The notes beneath the pieces are model-generated. The model had not been told where the DNA came from. It saw only the letters and a program-made list of their open reading frames with translations, and made no database searches. From positions 1 through 5,268 of the forward strand of contig JALSSH010000036.1 of assembly GCA_026984385.1 (NCBI GenBank): DNA of 5,268 nucleotides. The letters are read 5' to 3'. The position numbers and the translations under genes were made by a program. The stretch is from Ardenticatenia bacterium. Its GTDB lineage: Bacteria > Chloroflexota > Anaerolineae > Aggregatilineales > Aggregatilineaceae. Shown piece by piece: positions 1-5,268 of the stretch; position 1 is the first letter of the stretch, and each line of letters starts with the position of its first letter.

Positions 1-264
1 CAACCGGTAGGCGGGCGCGTCCAGGCAATCTGGCGCGCCGAGCGGGTCGCGAGCGATGTAGTAGGCAAATTGGCCGTCGTAGCCCTCGCTCCCTGCAGGA
101 CAGCTTGTGCCGTCCGCGCCCTGGCAAGCGCTAAAACATTCCCCCAGCGTGACAAAGGCCAGCGCGTCGCCTCCGTTGAGGGCCAAGATGACGGCCAGGT
201 AGACCGTTTCCAGCAACAACACCAACGCCCAGGGGCGCGCGAGGGCTTGTGCGCGTGTTTGCAT
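1..264 (-). CDS. N-terminal part of a membrane protein, possibly GT-C-type glycosyltransferase (runs off window)
   Basis: Only the first 88 codons are present; the 3' part lies beyond base 1. Reading back from the ATG at 264 gives an unbroken frame. Residues 1-11 are short and basic (MQTRAQALARP). Residues 12-29 are a hydrophobic stretch (WALVLLLETVYLAVILAL) that should be a membrane segment or uncleaved signal anchor. A cysteine-rich loop follows (Cys43, 47, 55, 80), then the motif EGYDGQFAYYIARDP at about 60-74 and LDAPAYR at 81-87. I recall this GYDGQF...ARDP...APAYR pattern after the first membrane helix in conserved polytopic proteins of Chloroflexota. An acidic residue in the first outer loop is typical of GT-C glycosyltransferases, so Asp63 could be catalytic; that is inference. 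The gene starts 6 bp after the glucosidase stop, so the two are probably co-transcribed. I see no clear Shine-Dalgarno, which suggests translational coupling. The exact family is not certain. Confidence 0.75.
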   Translation of the reverse strand, partial: MQTRAQALARPWALVLLLETVYLAVILALNGGDALAFVTLGECFSACQGADGTSCPAGSEGYDGQFAYYIARDPLGAPDCLDAPAYRL

Positions 265-270
265 CGGCGG

Positions 271-2784
271 TTACGCTTTGCGCGGCTTGGTTTCATGCTT
301 AGCGCGCCCGATGATGCGCGCTTCGTCGAACGGCTTGACGATGAACTCCACCATGCCGCCCTCGTAATACCAGATCGGCGCGGCCTGTCCGTCCAACATC
401 ACCATTTCCGGCTCGGCGGAGATGCCGACCACCTCCACGCGCGTTTGGGCGTAGGGTGGTTCGTAGCGTCCGGCCCGCCGCCAGTCGATCACAAAATGGC
501 CGCCGCTGGAAAAGCTGCACGTGAAGTAGGACCAGCGATAGTCCCCGTGCCGATAGTCCAGCCCTTCGCCCGCGTCTTCATAGAGCGTGGTGTCGCCGCT
601 GCCCGCGTAAACGCGCAAACGCGCCTCTTCCAACGGGCGCTCGCCCACATATTGCATCACCGGCCACATCGGGATCACGCGACCGGCGCGCACGTAGATC
701 GGCAGCCGTTCTAAGGGCGCTTGGGCGGTGATGGTGCGCGCGCCGTCGGTCAATTTGCCGCTGTCAAACTCATACCACACCCCACGCGGCAAATAGACTT
801 CGCGTTGCGTGGCCCCCGGCTCTACAATCGGGGCCACGAGCATAGATTCACCGAGCAAAAAAGCGTCTTGCACGTCGTAGAGCTTCGGGTCGCTGGGGTC
901 GGCCATGAAAAGCGGACGCACCATCGGCACACCGCTTTGGGCGGATTGGGCCATCACGGAGTAGATATAGGGCAACAACTGATAGCGCAGCTCCAAATAG
1001 TGCCGCACAATTGCCTCGTAGCGCTCGCCGTAGCTCCAAGGCTCTTGGGGAGCTGTGCCTGCCATCGTGTGGACGCGGAAGTAAGGCATCGTGCAGCCAA
1101 GCTGAATCCAGCGTGTGAAAAGCTCGCCATCCGGCTCGCCGGCAAAGCCGCCGATGTCCGCGCCGCTGAAAGGAAAGCCCGCCAAGCCCAAGTTGAGCAC
1201 CATGCTGATATTCATCCGCAAATGTTCCCAGGTGGCGGCGTTGTCGCCCGTCCAGGAGGCGGCGTAACGCTGCCCGCCGGCGTAGGTGGCGCGCGTGAGC
1301 AGGAAGGGGCGCTTTTCCGGCGCGGCTTTTTGCATCCCCTCGCGGGTGGCGCGGGTCATCAACATGCCGTAAGTGTTATGGCCGCCGCCCACGTGCGTTT
1401 GGCCCAGCCCGTCCCAATCGTGCCGGACGTAATCCGGCAATGTGGTACGCGGTCGGAGCGTGATGGCGGTTGGCTCGTTCATATCGTTCCACAAACCGGC
1501 AAAGCCTGCTTGCATCAAGGTCCGCACGTGTCCCGCCCACCAGGCGCGCACTGCCGCGCTGGAAAAGTCCGGAAAGGCACACGTGCCGGGCCAAACCGGT
1601 GCGGTCACGAGTTTGTCGTGGGGGTATTTGAGGAAAACGTCTTGCTTCAGCCCGTCTTGGTAGACTTCATAGCCGCTGTCAACCTTGATGCCCGGGTCGG
1701 TGATCGCCACCGCCTTGAAGCCTTGTTCCTCCAACTCCGCCAGCAGCCCGGGCAGCAACGGGAAGCGCTCCCTATTCCAAGTGAAGACGCGGTAGCCGTC
1801 CATATAGTCAATGTCGAAGTAGAGCGCGTCGCAAGGCAAACGGCGGCGGCGGAATTCGGCAGCCAGTTCGCGGAACGTCTGCTCGGAATCATACCCCCAG
1901 CGGGACTGGTGAAAACCCAGCGTCCAGAGCGGCGGCAGCGGTATCCTGCCGGTGAGTTCGGTATAGCGTTGCAACACATGCTCGGCGCGCGCGCCTGCGA
2001 AAAGGTAAAAACGCAGCTCGCCGTCTTCTGCAAAAAACGTTTGTTTCTGGATGTCTTGCGCGCCCAGGTCTACCCAGCCACGCGCGGGGTTGTCCCAAAG
2101 GATGCCGACGGCCACATCTGCGCGCACGCCCAGGTAAAAGGGAATGCTGAAGTAGATCGGGTCGTCGTCCGCTGTGTAGGCGGGCAAGGGATCGGCGTTC
2201 CACAGCTCCCAACGCCGACCGCGCAAGTTCAGCTTCTCGATGGCGCGTTCGCCCAATCCGTAGCAGCGCTCGTCGGGCGGCAATTGACGTGACCAGCGCA
2301 CTTCCGGCCCCCGCCATGCCACGCCCTCGGCGTCCTGGCTGAGCACGCGCCCGTCGGGGGTGCTGAAGCGCAGTTTGCCATTTTCCTTTTCCACCTCGCA
2401 GACGATTTGCTCGCTGCGCACGCTTACCCGCTGGGGGCGGTCTTGCACTTCCAGCGTGGGCACAAGCCAGTCTACTTTTTCCACCGCGTAGGAAAAGGGC
2501 GGGTCAAAGTTCGCGTCAGGGCGCACACGCACGCGCACCATGTCCTCCGCAAGGAAGGAAACATCCAAGTAGCCGTGTTCGGTTTGGATGAGCACACCCC
2601 GCATGTGCGGTTCTACGTTTTGCACCACGCCCGGCTTTTGGAACGCCCCTGAAGGTTTGGGCGGCTCAAAACGTCGGTTGAGCGCGCGCACCGTGTTGGT
2701 GTAGTGCACGGCGCGCAGCGCGGCCTGCCAGCCCATCCCCTGGGCGGTTTTGATAATGCTCTTGAGGGTGGAAGGAATTGCCAT
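271..2784 (-). CDS. Alpha-glucosidase, glycoside hydrolase family 31
   Basis: This 837-residue enzyme should release glucose from the non-reducing end of alpha-glucosides with retention of configuration. There is no signal peptide, so it is probably cytoplasmic. The order is as expected for GH31: an N-terminal beta-sandwich (about 60-265, with CYGLGER at 174-180), the (beta/alpha)8 barrel (about 283-620) and C-terminal beta domains (about 640-825). Barrel motifs are FHQSRWGY (291-298), DIDYMDGYRVFTW (324-336), the nucleophile motif GLWNDMNEP with Asp434, SWTGDN with the acid/base Asp514, FSGADIGGFAG (539-549) and FRVHTM with His573. WNDMNEP fits alpha-glucosidases better than YicI-type xylosidases. 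The ATG at 2784 was chosen because AAGG lies 8 bases upstream and homology begins soon after. The frame stays open to 3003, but a start there would read through the selD terminator and overlap selD. The membrane-protein gene follows 6 bp after the TAA. Exact substrate (maltose, oligosaccharides or other) cannot be told. Confidence 0.95.
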   Translation of the reverse strand: MAIPSTLKSIIKTAQGMGWQAALRAVHYTNTVRALNRRFEPPKPSGAFQKPGVVQNVEPHMRGVLIQTEHGYLDVSFLAEDMVRVRVRPDANFDPPFSYAVEKVDWLVPTLEVQDRPQRVSVRSEQIVCEVEKENGKLRFSTPDGRVLSQDAEGVAWRGPEVRWSRQLPPDERCYGLGERAIEKLNLRGRRWELWNADPLPAYTADDDPIYFSIPFYLGVRADVAVGILWDNPARGWVDLGAQDIQKQTFFAEDGELRFYLFAGARAEHVLQRYTELTGRIPLPPLWTLGFHQSRWGYDSEQTFRELAAEFRRRRLPCDALYFDIDYMDGYRVFTWNRERFPLLPGLLAELEEQGFKAVAITDPGIKVDSGYEVYQDGLKQDVFLKYPHDKLVTAPVWPGTCAFPDFSSAAVRAWWAGHVRTLMQAGFAGLWNDMNEPTAITLRPRTTLPDYVRHDWDGLGQTHVGGGHNTYGMLMTRATREGMQKAAPEKRPFLLTRATYAGGQRYAASWTGDNAATWEHLRMNISMVLNLGLAGFPFSGADIGGFAGEPDGELFTRWIQLGCTMPYFRVHTMAGTAPQEPWSYGERYEAIVRHYLELRYQLLPYIYSVMAQSAQSGVPMVRPLFMADPSDPKLYDVQDAFLLGESMLVAPIVEPGATQREVYLPRGVWYEFDSGKLTDGARTITAQAPLERLPIYVRAGRVIPMWPVMQYVGERPLEEARLRVYAGSGDTTLYEDAGEGLDYRHGDYRWSYFTCSFSSGGHFVIDWRRAGRYEPPYAQTRVEVVGISAEPEMVMLDGQAAPIWYYEGGMVEFIVKPFDEARIIGRAKHETKPRKA

Positions 2785-2794
2785 GAGCACCGCC
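2785..2794 (-). promoter_or_regulatory. Weak ribosome binding site that decides the glucosidase start
   Basis: On the minus strand AAGG (2796-2793) ends 8 bases before the ATG at 2784. It is only four bases of Shine-Dalgarno match but is the best one near any candidate start. Its two A residues belong to the inner end of a 13-bp inverted-repeat arm (2795-2807), so pairing of that arm in RNA could partly hide the site. Confidence 0.45.
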
Positions 2795-2871
2795 TTGTTG
2801 TGTGATGATAACCCATATGCACCGCCCCAATAATAGCGTAGGGACGGCAACAACGAAACATCACACAACAA
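2795..2871. repeat. Nested inverted repeat in front of the glucosidase gene
   Basis: Outer arms are perfect 13-mers: TTGTTGTGTGATG at 2795-2807 and its exact reverse complement CATCACACAACAA at 2859-2871. Inside them, almost co-centred (centres about 2833 and 2834.5), is a second pair: CCGCCCC at 2822-2828 and GGGACGG at 2841-2847, with one mismatch. The central loop aataatagcgta is AT-rich. The element ends 10 bp before the glucosidase ATG and begins 8 bp after the selD terminator hairpin. It could be an operator pair for a sugar-responsive repressor, a structured 5' leader, or a small palindromic repeat element. No target-site duplication is visible. What is seen is the symmetry; any function is inference. 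Confidence 0.6.
2805..2835 (-). promoter_or_regulatory. Possible promoter region for the glucosidase gene
   Basis: A promoter is expected here because a strong terminator separates selD from this gene. Two -10-like hexamers exist on the minus strand: TATCAT (2810-2805, five of six matches to TATAAT) and TATTAT (2835-2830). Neither has a good -35 at 16-18 bp; TTATTG (2833-2828) and TTTCGT (2858-2853) are poor. If TATCAT is used, transcription would start near 2798, inside the proximal repeat arm, and a protein bound there would block it. That would fit an activator- or repressor-controlled gene but is not shown. Confidence 0.3.
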
Positions 2872-2879
2872 AGAAACGC

Positions 2880-2919
2880 ACACGGGCGAGGTTTCCGCGA
2901 CCTCGCCCGTGTTGTTTTT
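2880..2919 (-). terminator. Rho-independent terminator after selD, probably bidirectional
   Basis: The stem is a perfect 13-bp inverted repeat: ACACGGGCGAGGT (2880-2892) and ACCTCGCCCGTGT (2900-2912) with a 7-base loop. It lies 23 bp past the selD stop. On the minus strand the stem is followed by a T-rich tail (GCGTTTCTTTGTTG). On the plus strand it is followed by TTGTTTTT (2912-2919), the better T-run. No plus-strand gene ends here, so its main job is to end the selD transcript and shield the glucosidase gene from read-through. Confidence 0.85.
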
Positions 2920-2935
2920 CGGGAAGCGAGCTTGC

Positions 2936-3994
2936 TCAGCCGACCACCACGATATGGACGTCTTCGCGCGGGAGCGCCTCGCCGATGCGCCACCACTGCT
3001 CACCGCGCGTTTGCATTGCGGCGGCGAAAGTGTCCAACTTTTCCGACGGCAGCGCGATCAACAGCCCACCGCTGGTTTGCGCGTCGAAAAGCAACATGCG
3101 CAGCTCTTCGCTGATCTCGCCCTGGAAGCGCACCATCGGCTCATAAGCCAAGCGGTTGGCCGAAGAGCCGCCCGGGAAGGTCCACATCGCGGCGTACTTC
3201 ATCGCGCTGGTCAGTAGCGGGATGCGCGCGGCTTCCATGCGCAAAGTGACGCCGCTCAGCTCGGCCAGCTCCGAAGCGTGGCCCATCAGGCCAAAGCCGG
3301 TTACGTCGGTGGCCGCCCGAGCGCCCAGCTCAACGGCCACTTCTGCCCCCGTGCGGTTGAGCCGCATCATCCACCCAATCGCCTCGTCCACGTCGGCGGG
3401 GTCGGCTTTGTCGTTTTTGGCAGCGGTGGTGATACAGCCCGTGCCGAGCGGTTTGGTGAGGATCAACACATCTCCGGGGCGCACGCCGTCTTTGGTCAAC
3501 AATTGGTCCGGTGGGGCCAGCCCGATCACCGCCAAGCCGATTTTCGGCTCTTTGTCTTGGATGGTGTGCCCGCCGGCGATCACGGCGCCCGCCTCAAAGA
3601 CTTTTTCCGCCATGCCCATCAGCATCGCTTTGCTGAGTTCAAGCGGCAAGTCTGGTGGCAAAGCGGCGATATTCAGCGCCACGAGCGGCTTTCCGCCCAT
3701 CGCGTAAACGTCGCTCAGTGCATTGGCGGCAGCAATCGCCCCATACTGGTAAGCGTCATCCACAATCGGGGTGAAAAAATCCGTTGTGATGATCAGCGCG
3801 CGCTGGTCGTCCAGGCGGTAGACGGCGGCGTCATCCGGCGAGCCTATCCCGACCAACAGGTCAGGGTAGCGCGATGGATCGAAGAGTTCTTGTAAAGGGC
3901 GCAACACGTGCGCCAGGGCCTCAGGGGCCAACTTGGAAGCTCAACCCGCACAGGAAGAAAGCGCGGTTAAGCGGATGATCTCCTCTCGCGTCAT
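2936..3994 (-). CDS. selD: Selenide, water dikinase (selenophosphate synthetase), selenocysteine-containing
   Basis: SelD makes selenophosphate from selenide and ATP in the cytoplasm, the selenium donor for selenocysteine and for 2-selenouridine in tRNA. The full product is 352 residues, close to the family's usual 345-350, and needs read-through of an in-frame TGA at 3943-3941. The N-terminus is MTREEIIRLTALSSCAG-U-ASKLAPEAL, with U at residue 18 three residues before Lys21. These match the catalytic Cys17 and Lys20 of E. coli SelD. Later motifs are DDAAVY (54-59), TTDFFTPIVDD (70-80), AAANALSDVYAMGG (88-101), AGGHTI (140-145), ATDVTGFGL (228-236) and DAQTSGGLL (304-312). The start at 3994 is set by AAGGAGG five bases upstream. 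An apparent TTG start at 3931, past the TGA, would give 331 residues without the catalytic loop and is wrong. A promoter-bearing Trm112 gene lies 120 bp upstream and a terminator follows. Confidence 0.95.
3898..3914 (-). promoter_or_regulatory. Candidate bacterial SECIS hairpin in selD
   Basis: On the minus strand GGCGCA-CGTGT-TGCGCC folds into a 6-bp perfect stem with a 5-base loop (3908-3904). The stem starts 26 bases after the UGA, and the loop G-U is about 34 bases after it. Bacterial SECIS elements bound by SelB are hairpins in the coding sequence with a G, usually G-U, at the start of the apical loop roughly 16-37 bases past the UGA, so this fits. A second small hairpin, GGCC-CCTGA-GGCC (3929-3917), lies between and might form part of a longer stem or compete. 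The structure was judged by eye with no energy calculation. Confidence 0.5.
3941..3943 (-). other. selD: In-frame UGA read as selenocysteine (Sec18 of SelD)
   Basis: The TGA lies between codons for SSCAG and ASKLAPEAL. The frame is open and family-like on both sides, and the residue falls at the catalytic position of SelD. A true stop would leave a 17-codon ORF with a strong ribosome binding site and a catalytically dead downstream product. Sec at this site is known in the SelD of several bacteria, including Haemophilus influenzae. Confidence 0.92.
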
Positions 3995-3999
3995 ATATT

Positions 4000-4006
4000 C
4001 CTCCTT
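4000..4006 (-). promoter_or_regulatory. Strong ribosome binding site fixing the true selD start
   Basis: AAGGAGG on the minus strand is followed by AATAT and then the ATG at 3994. It is the best Shine-Dalgarno in the window. It makes sense only if translation begins ahead of the in-frame TGA, which supports the selenocysteine reading. Confidence 0.9.
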
Positions 4007-4029
4007 TGGGGTGCGGGTAGACAAACACA

Positions 4030-4082
4030 CGCGCTTCTGCTGCCAAGCGTGCACATCAACAGCGCGTGCAGCAGAAAGCGCG
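4030..4082 (-). terminator. Large bulged hairpin between the Trm112-like gene and selD
   Basis: The arms are CGCGCTTCTGCTGC (4030-4043) and GCAGCAGAAAGCGCG (4068-4082): 14 paired bases with a single bulged base, around a 24-base loop (4044-4067). On the minus strand the stem is followed by TGTGTTTGTCT, which is T-rich but not a clean T-run. It starts 33 bp after the Trm112 stop and ends 35 bp before the selD ATG. It could be a terminator for the upstream gene, a leaky attenuator ahead of selD, or an RNA stability structure. It is not a tRNA: there is no T-loop GGTTCRA and no CCA-like end, so it is not selC. Confidence 0.5.
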
Positions 4083-4114
4083 TCCGGTGTTTACGCCAAG
4101 TCGGTGCGGACGTG

Positions 4115-4378
4115 TCAGTCTTCGTCTGGGGGGGGCACGGGCAAATCTTCGACCGGCACATCCTTATATTTCTTGCCGACCTCGATCAGCAAAACCGGAA
4201 TGCCGTCGCGAATGGGGTATTTGTAGCCCGAATCCTCGCACACCAACCAACAGCCGTGCACCAATTCCAAGCGCCCGGGGTCATCGCCCTTGTCGGTGTA
4301 GTGTACGGCTTCCGGGCAGCGCAAAATTTCGAGCAGTTCGGGGTCGATCACGTTTTCCGGAGCTGCACTATCCGCCAT
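4115..4378 (-). CDS. Trm112/UPF0434-family small zinc-ribbon-like protein
   Basis: The product is 87 residues, acidic, soluble and cytoplasmic. The family signature is clear: LLEILRCPEAVHY (15-27), a middle GCWLVCEDSGYKYPIRDGIPVLLIE (42-66) and an acidic, proline-rich tail ending VPPPDED. In eukaryotes and archaea Trm112 is the activating partner of methyltransferases that modify tRNA, rRNA and release factor; bacterial members are less well understood. Family zinc sites are commonly two Cys-x-x-Cys pairs. Here only Cys21, Cys43 and Cys47 are present, since the first pair reads CPEA, with His26 as a possible replacement. The ATG at 4378 was chosen because AGAGGA ends 8 bases upstream and a good promoter lies just before that. 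The frame is open further upstream, to 4564, but that would run through the promoter and into guaA. The last codons contain eight C in a row. Confidence 0.85.
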   Translation of the reverse strand: MADSAAPENVIDPELLEILRCPEAVHYTDKGDDPGRLELVHGCWLVCEDSGYKYPIRDGIPVLLIEVGKKYKDVPVEDLPVPPPDED

Positions 4379-4415
4379 GAGCCATGTCCTCTCGTTGCCA
4401 ATTTCACTGCTGGGA

Positions 4416-4444
4416 AGTATAGCCAGCGTACAGAGGAGCGTCAA
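4416..4444 (-). promoter_or_regulatory. Near-consensus sigma70-type promoter for the Trm112-like gene
   Basis: On the minus strand, -35 TTGACG (4444-4439, five of six) and -10 TATACT (4421-4416, five of six) are separated by exactly 17 bp. The predicted start near 4409-4408 gives a leader of about 30 bases with the ribosome binding site inside it. This is the strongest promoter visible. It shows the Trm112-like gene starts a transcript of its own, which may continue into selD if the hairpin at 4030-4082 is leaky. I found no comparable promoter directly before selD. Confidence 0.85.
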
Positions 4445-4511
4445 GGTTTGGAAGCGACAAAAGGGTAGGGAACATACGCTTACCCGCACTGAAAAATCAT
4501 CAGGGGTGCGC

Positions 4512-5268
4512 TTATTCCCATTCGATGGTGGCGGGGGGCTTGCTGGTGATGTCATATAGCACACGGTTGACGCCGCTCACCTCGTTGACGATGCGGTTGC
4601 TCACCCGCGCCAACAGCTCGGGGTCCAAACGCGCCCAATCCGCCGTCATAAAATCTTGCGTGGTGACCGCGCGCAAGACGACCACCTCGGCATACGTGCG
4701 CTGATCGCCCATCACGCCGACGCTGCGCACCGGCAAAAGCACCGCGAAGGCTTGCGCCGTGCCCTGCCGCAAAAGCCCCGCTTTCGCCAGCTCCTCGGTG
4801 AAGATATGGTCGGCGGCGCGCAACGTTTCCAACCGCTCCCATGTGATCTCGCCGACACAACGCACGCCCAAGCCCGGTCCGGGGAAAGGTTGCCGCCAGA
4901 GCATCTCGTCCGGCAAGCCGAGCCGTTCTCCCACGCGGCGCACCTCGTCTTTGAACAGATCGCGCAGTGGCTCGACCAATCGTCCGCGCATCCGTTTCGG
5001 CAGCCCGCCTACGTTGTGGTGCGACTTGATGCGGTGCGCGCCTTTGCGCCCTGTGCCTGCGCTTTCGATCACGTCCGGATAGATCGTGCCTTGCGCCAGC
5101 CAGTCCAACGGGCCGACGCGCTCGGCGGTGCGCTCAAAAACCTCAACGAAGGTGCGCCCGATAATGCGGCGCTTTTCCTCCGGCTCGCTCACGCCGCGCA
5201 GCGCCGAAAGAAACTCTTCGGTGGCGTCAACGGCAGTGAAGTTGCGCCACCCCAGTTGACGGGCCAAG
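4512..5268 (-). CDS. guaA: GMP synthase (glutamine-hydrolysing), C-terminal part
   Basis: GuaA converts XMP to GMP with ATP and glutamine, the last step of guanine nucleotide synthesis in the cytoplasm. The visible 251 residues are the C-terminal half of a protein usually near 520. The glutaminase domain and the ATP-binding SGGVDS loop lie beyond base 5268. Visible motifs, numbered from the first whole codon, are LAQGTIYPDVIES (57-69), IKSHHNVGGLP (80-90), LVEPLRDLFKDEVR (97-110), PFPGPGLGVR (127-136), LLPVRSVGVMGD (177-188), MTADWARL (207-214) and the C-terminal dimerisation tail SNRIVNEVSGVNR...SKPPATIEWE. The first whole codon is TTG and could be taken as a start, but homology continues through it, so it is internal Leu. 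The gene ends in TAA, 133 bp before the Trm112-like gene. Nothing in it looks damaged or transferred. Confidence 0.97.
   Translation of the reverse strand, partial: LARQLGWRNFTAVDATEEFLSALRGVSEPEEKRRIIGRTFVEVFERTAERVGPLDWLAQGTIYPDVIESAGTGRKGAHRIKSHHNVGGLPKRMRGRLVEPLRDLFKDEVRRVGERLGLPDEMLWRQPFPGPGLGVRCVGEITWERLETLRAADHIFTEELAKAGLLRQGTAQAFAVLLPVRSVGVMGDQRTYAEVVVLRAVTTQDFMTADWARLDPELLARVSNRIVNEVSGVNRVLYDITSKPPATIEWE

Noticed and set aside
721..2292. Long plus-strand open frame of 523 codons, and another at 70-714
   Set aside because: Both lie antisense to the glucosidase gene, whose family motifs run throughout. Their translations are rich in His, Arg, Ala and Gly with no recognisable domain, as expected from GC-rich shadow frames.
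2785..3003. Extended start for the glucosidase at 3003 (910 residues)
   Set aside because: The extra 73 codons would cross the selD terminator and the nested repeat and overlap the selD 3' end by 68 bp. They have no family similarity and no good ribosome binding site.
2802..3217. Plus-strand frames crossing the selD-glucosidase gap
   Set aside because: They run through a terminator hairpin and antisense into selD, with low-complexity translation and no convincing ribosome binding site.
3929..3931. TTG at 3931 as the selD start
   Set aside because: It lacks the catalytic N-terminus and a ribosome binding site. The ATG at 3994, with read-through of TGA, explains the sequence far better.
4030..4082. 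tRNA, in particular tRNA-Sec next to selD
   Set aside because: The arms resemble a long stem but there is no T-loop motif, no D-loop pattern and no UCA anticodon in a suitable loop on either strand.
4485..4510. Hairpin after guaA (CGCAC/GTGCG with TGA/TCA inside) as a terminator
   Set aside because: The stem is only eight pairs with a three-base bulge, and no T-run follows it on the minus strand. It may pause polymerase, but I would not call it a terminator.
4379..4564. Extended start for the Trm112-like gene at 4564
   Set aside because: It would run through the near-consensus promoter and overlap the guaA end. The extra residues are not family-like.

Overview
The window is about 5.3 kb of GC-rich bacterial DNA. 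All five genes I can support lie on the minus strand, so transcription runs from high to low coordinates. The protein sequences, above all the SSCAGUASK-type SelD start, the Trm112-like protein and the GH31 enzyme, look most like Chloroflexota (Anaerolineae or relatives). That assignment rests on remembered family resemblance and no search was run.

Layout in transcription order. (1) 5268-4512: the C-terminal 251 residues of GMP synthase (guaA), cut by the window edge. (2) 4511-4379: a 133-bp gap holding a near-consensus sigma70-type promoter (TTGACG, 17 bp, TATACT). (3) 4378-4115: an 87-residue Trm112/UPF0434-family protein. (4) 4114-3995: a 120-bp gap with a 14-bp bulged hairpin and a strong ribosome binding site. 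(5) 3994-2936: selD, selenophosphate synthetase. (6) 2935-2785: a 151-bp gap with a perfect 13-bp-stem terminator and a separate nested inverted repeat of 77 bp. (7) 2784-271: a complete 837-residue GH31 alpha-glucosidase. (8) 264-1: the first 88 residues of a membrane protein that starts 6 bp after the glucosidase stop and runs off the window.

The main result is in selD. A reading that treats TGA as stop gives a 331-residue protein starting at a TTG (3931) and lacking its catalytic N-terminus. Reading through one in-frame TGA (3943-3941) to an ATG (3994) with AAGGAGG five bases upstream restores the missing part. It places selenocysteine (residue 18) exactly three residues before the conserved lysine, where E. 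coli SelD has Cys17. A 6-bp perfect hairpin with a CGUGU loop sits 26 nt past the UGA, in the range expected of a bacterial SECIS. SelD makes the selenium donor for selenocysteine and would need that donor for its own synthesis. The host should therefore encode SelA, SelB and tRNA-Sec elsewhere.

The remaining genes are ordinary housekeeping or sugar-metabolism genes. I see no CRISPR array, mobile element, rRNA or tRNA. The rest of the interest is in the gaps: two hairpins next to selD, and a co-centred double inverted repeat directly in front of the glucosidase start.
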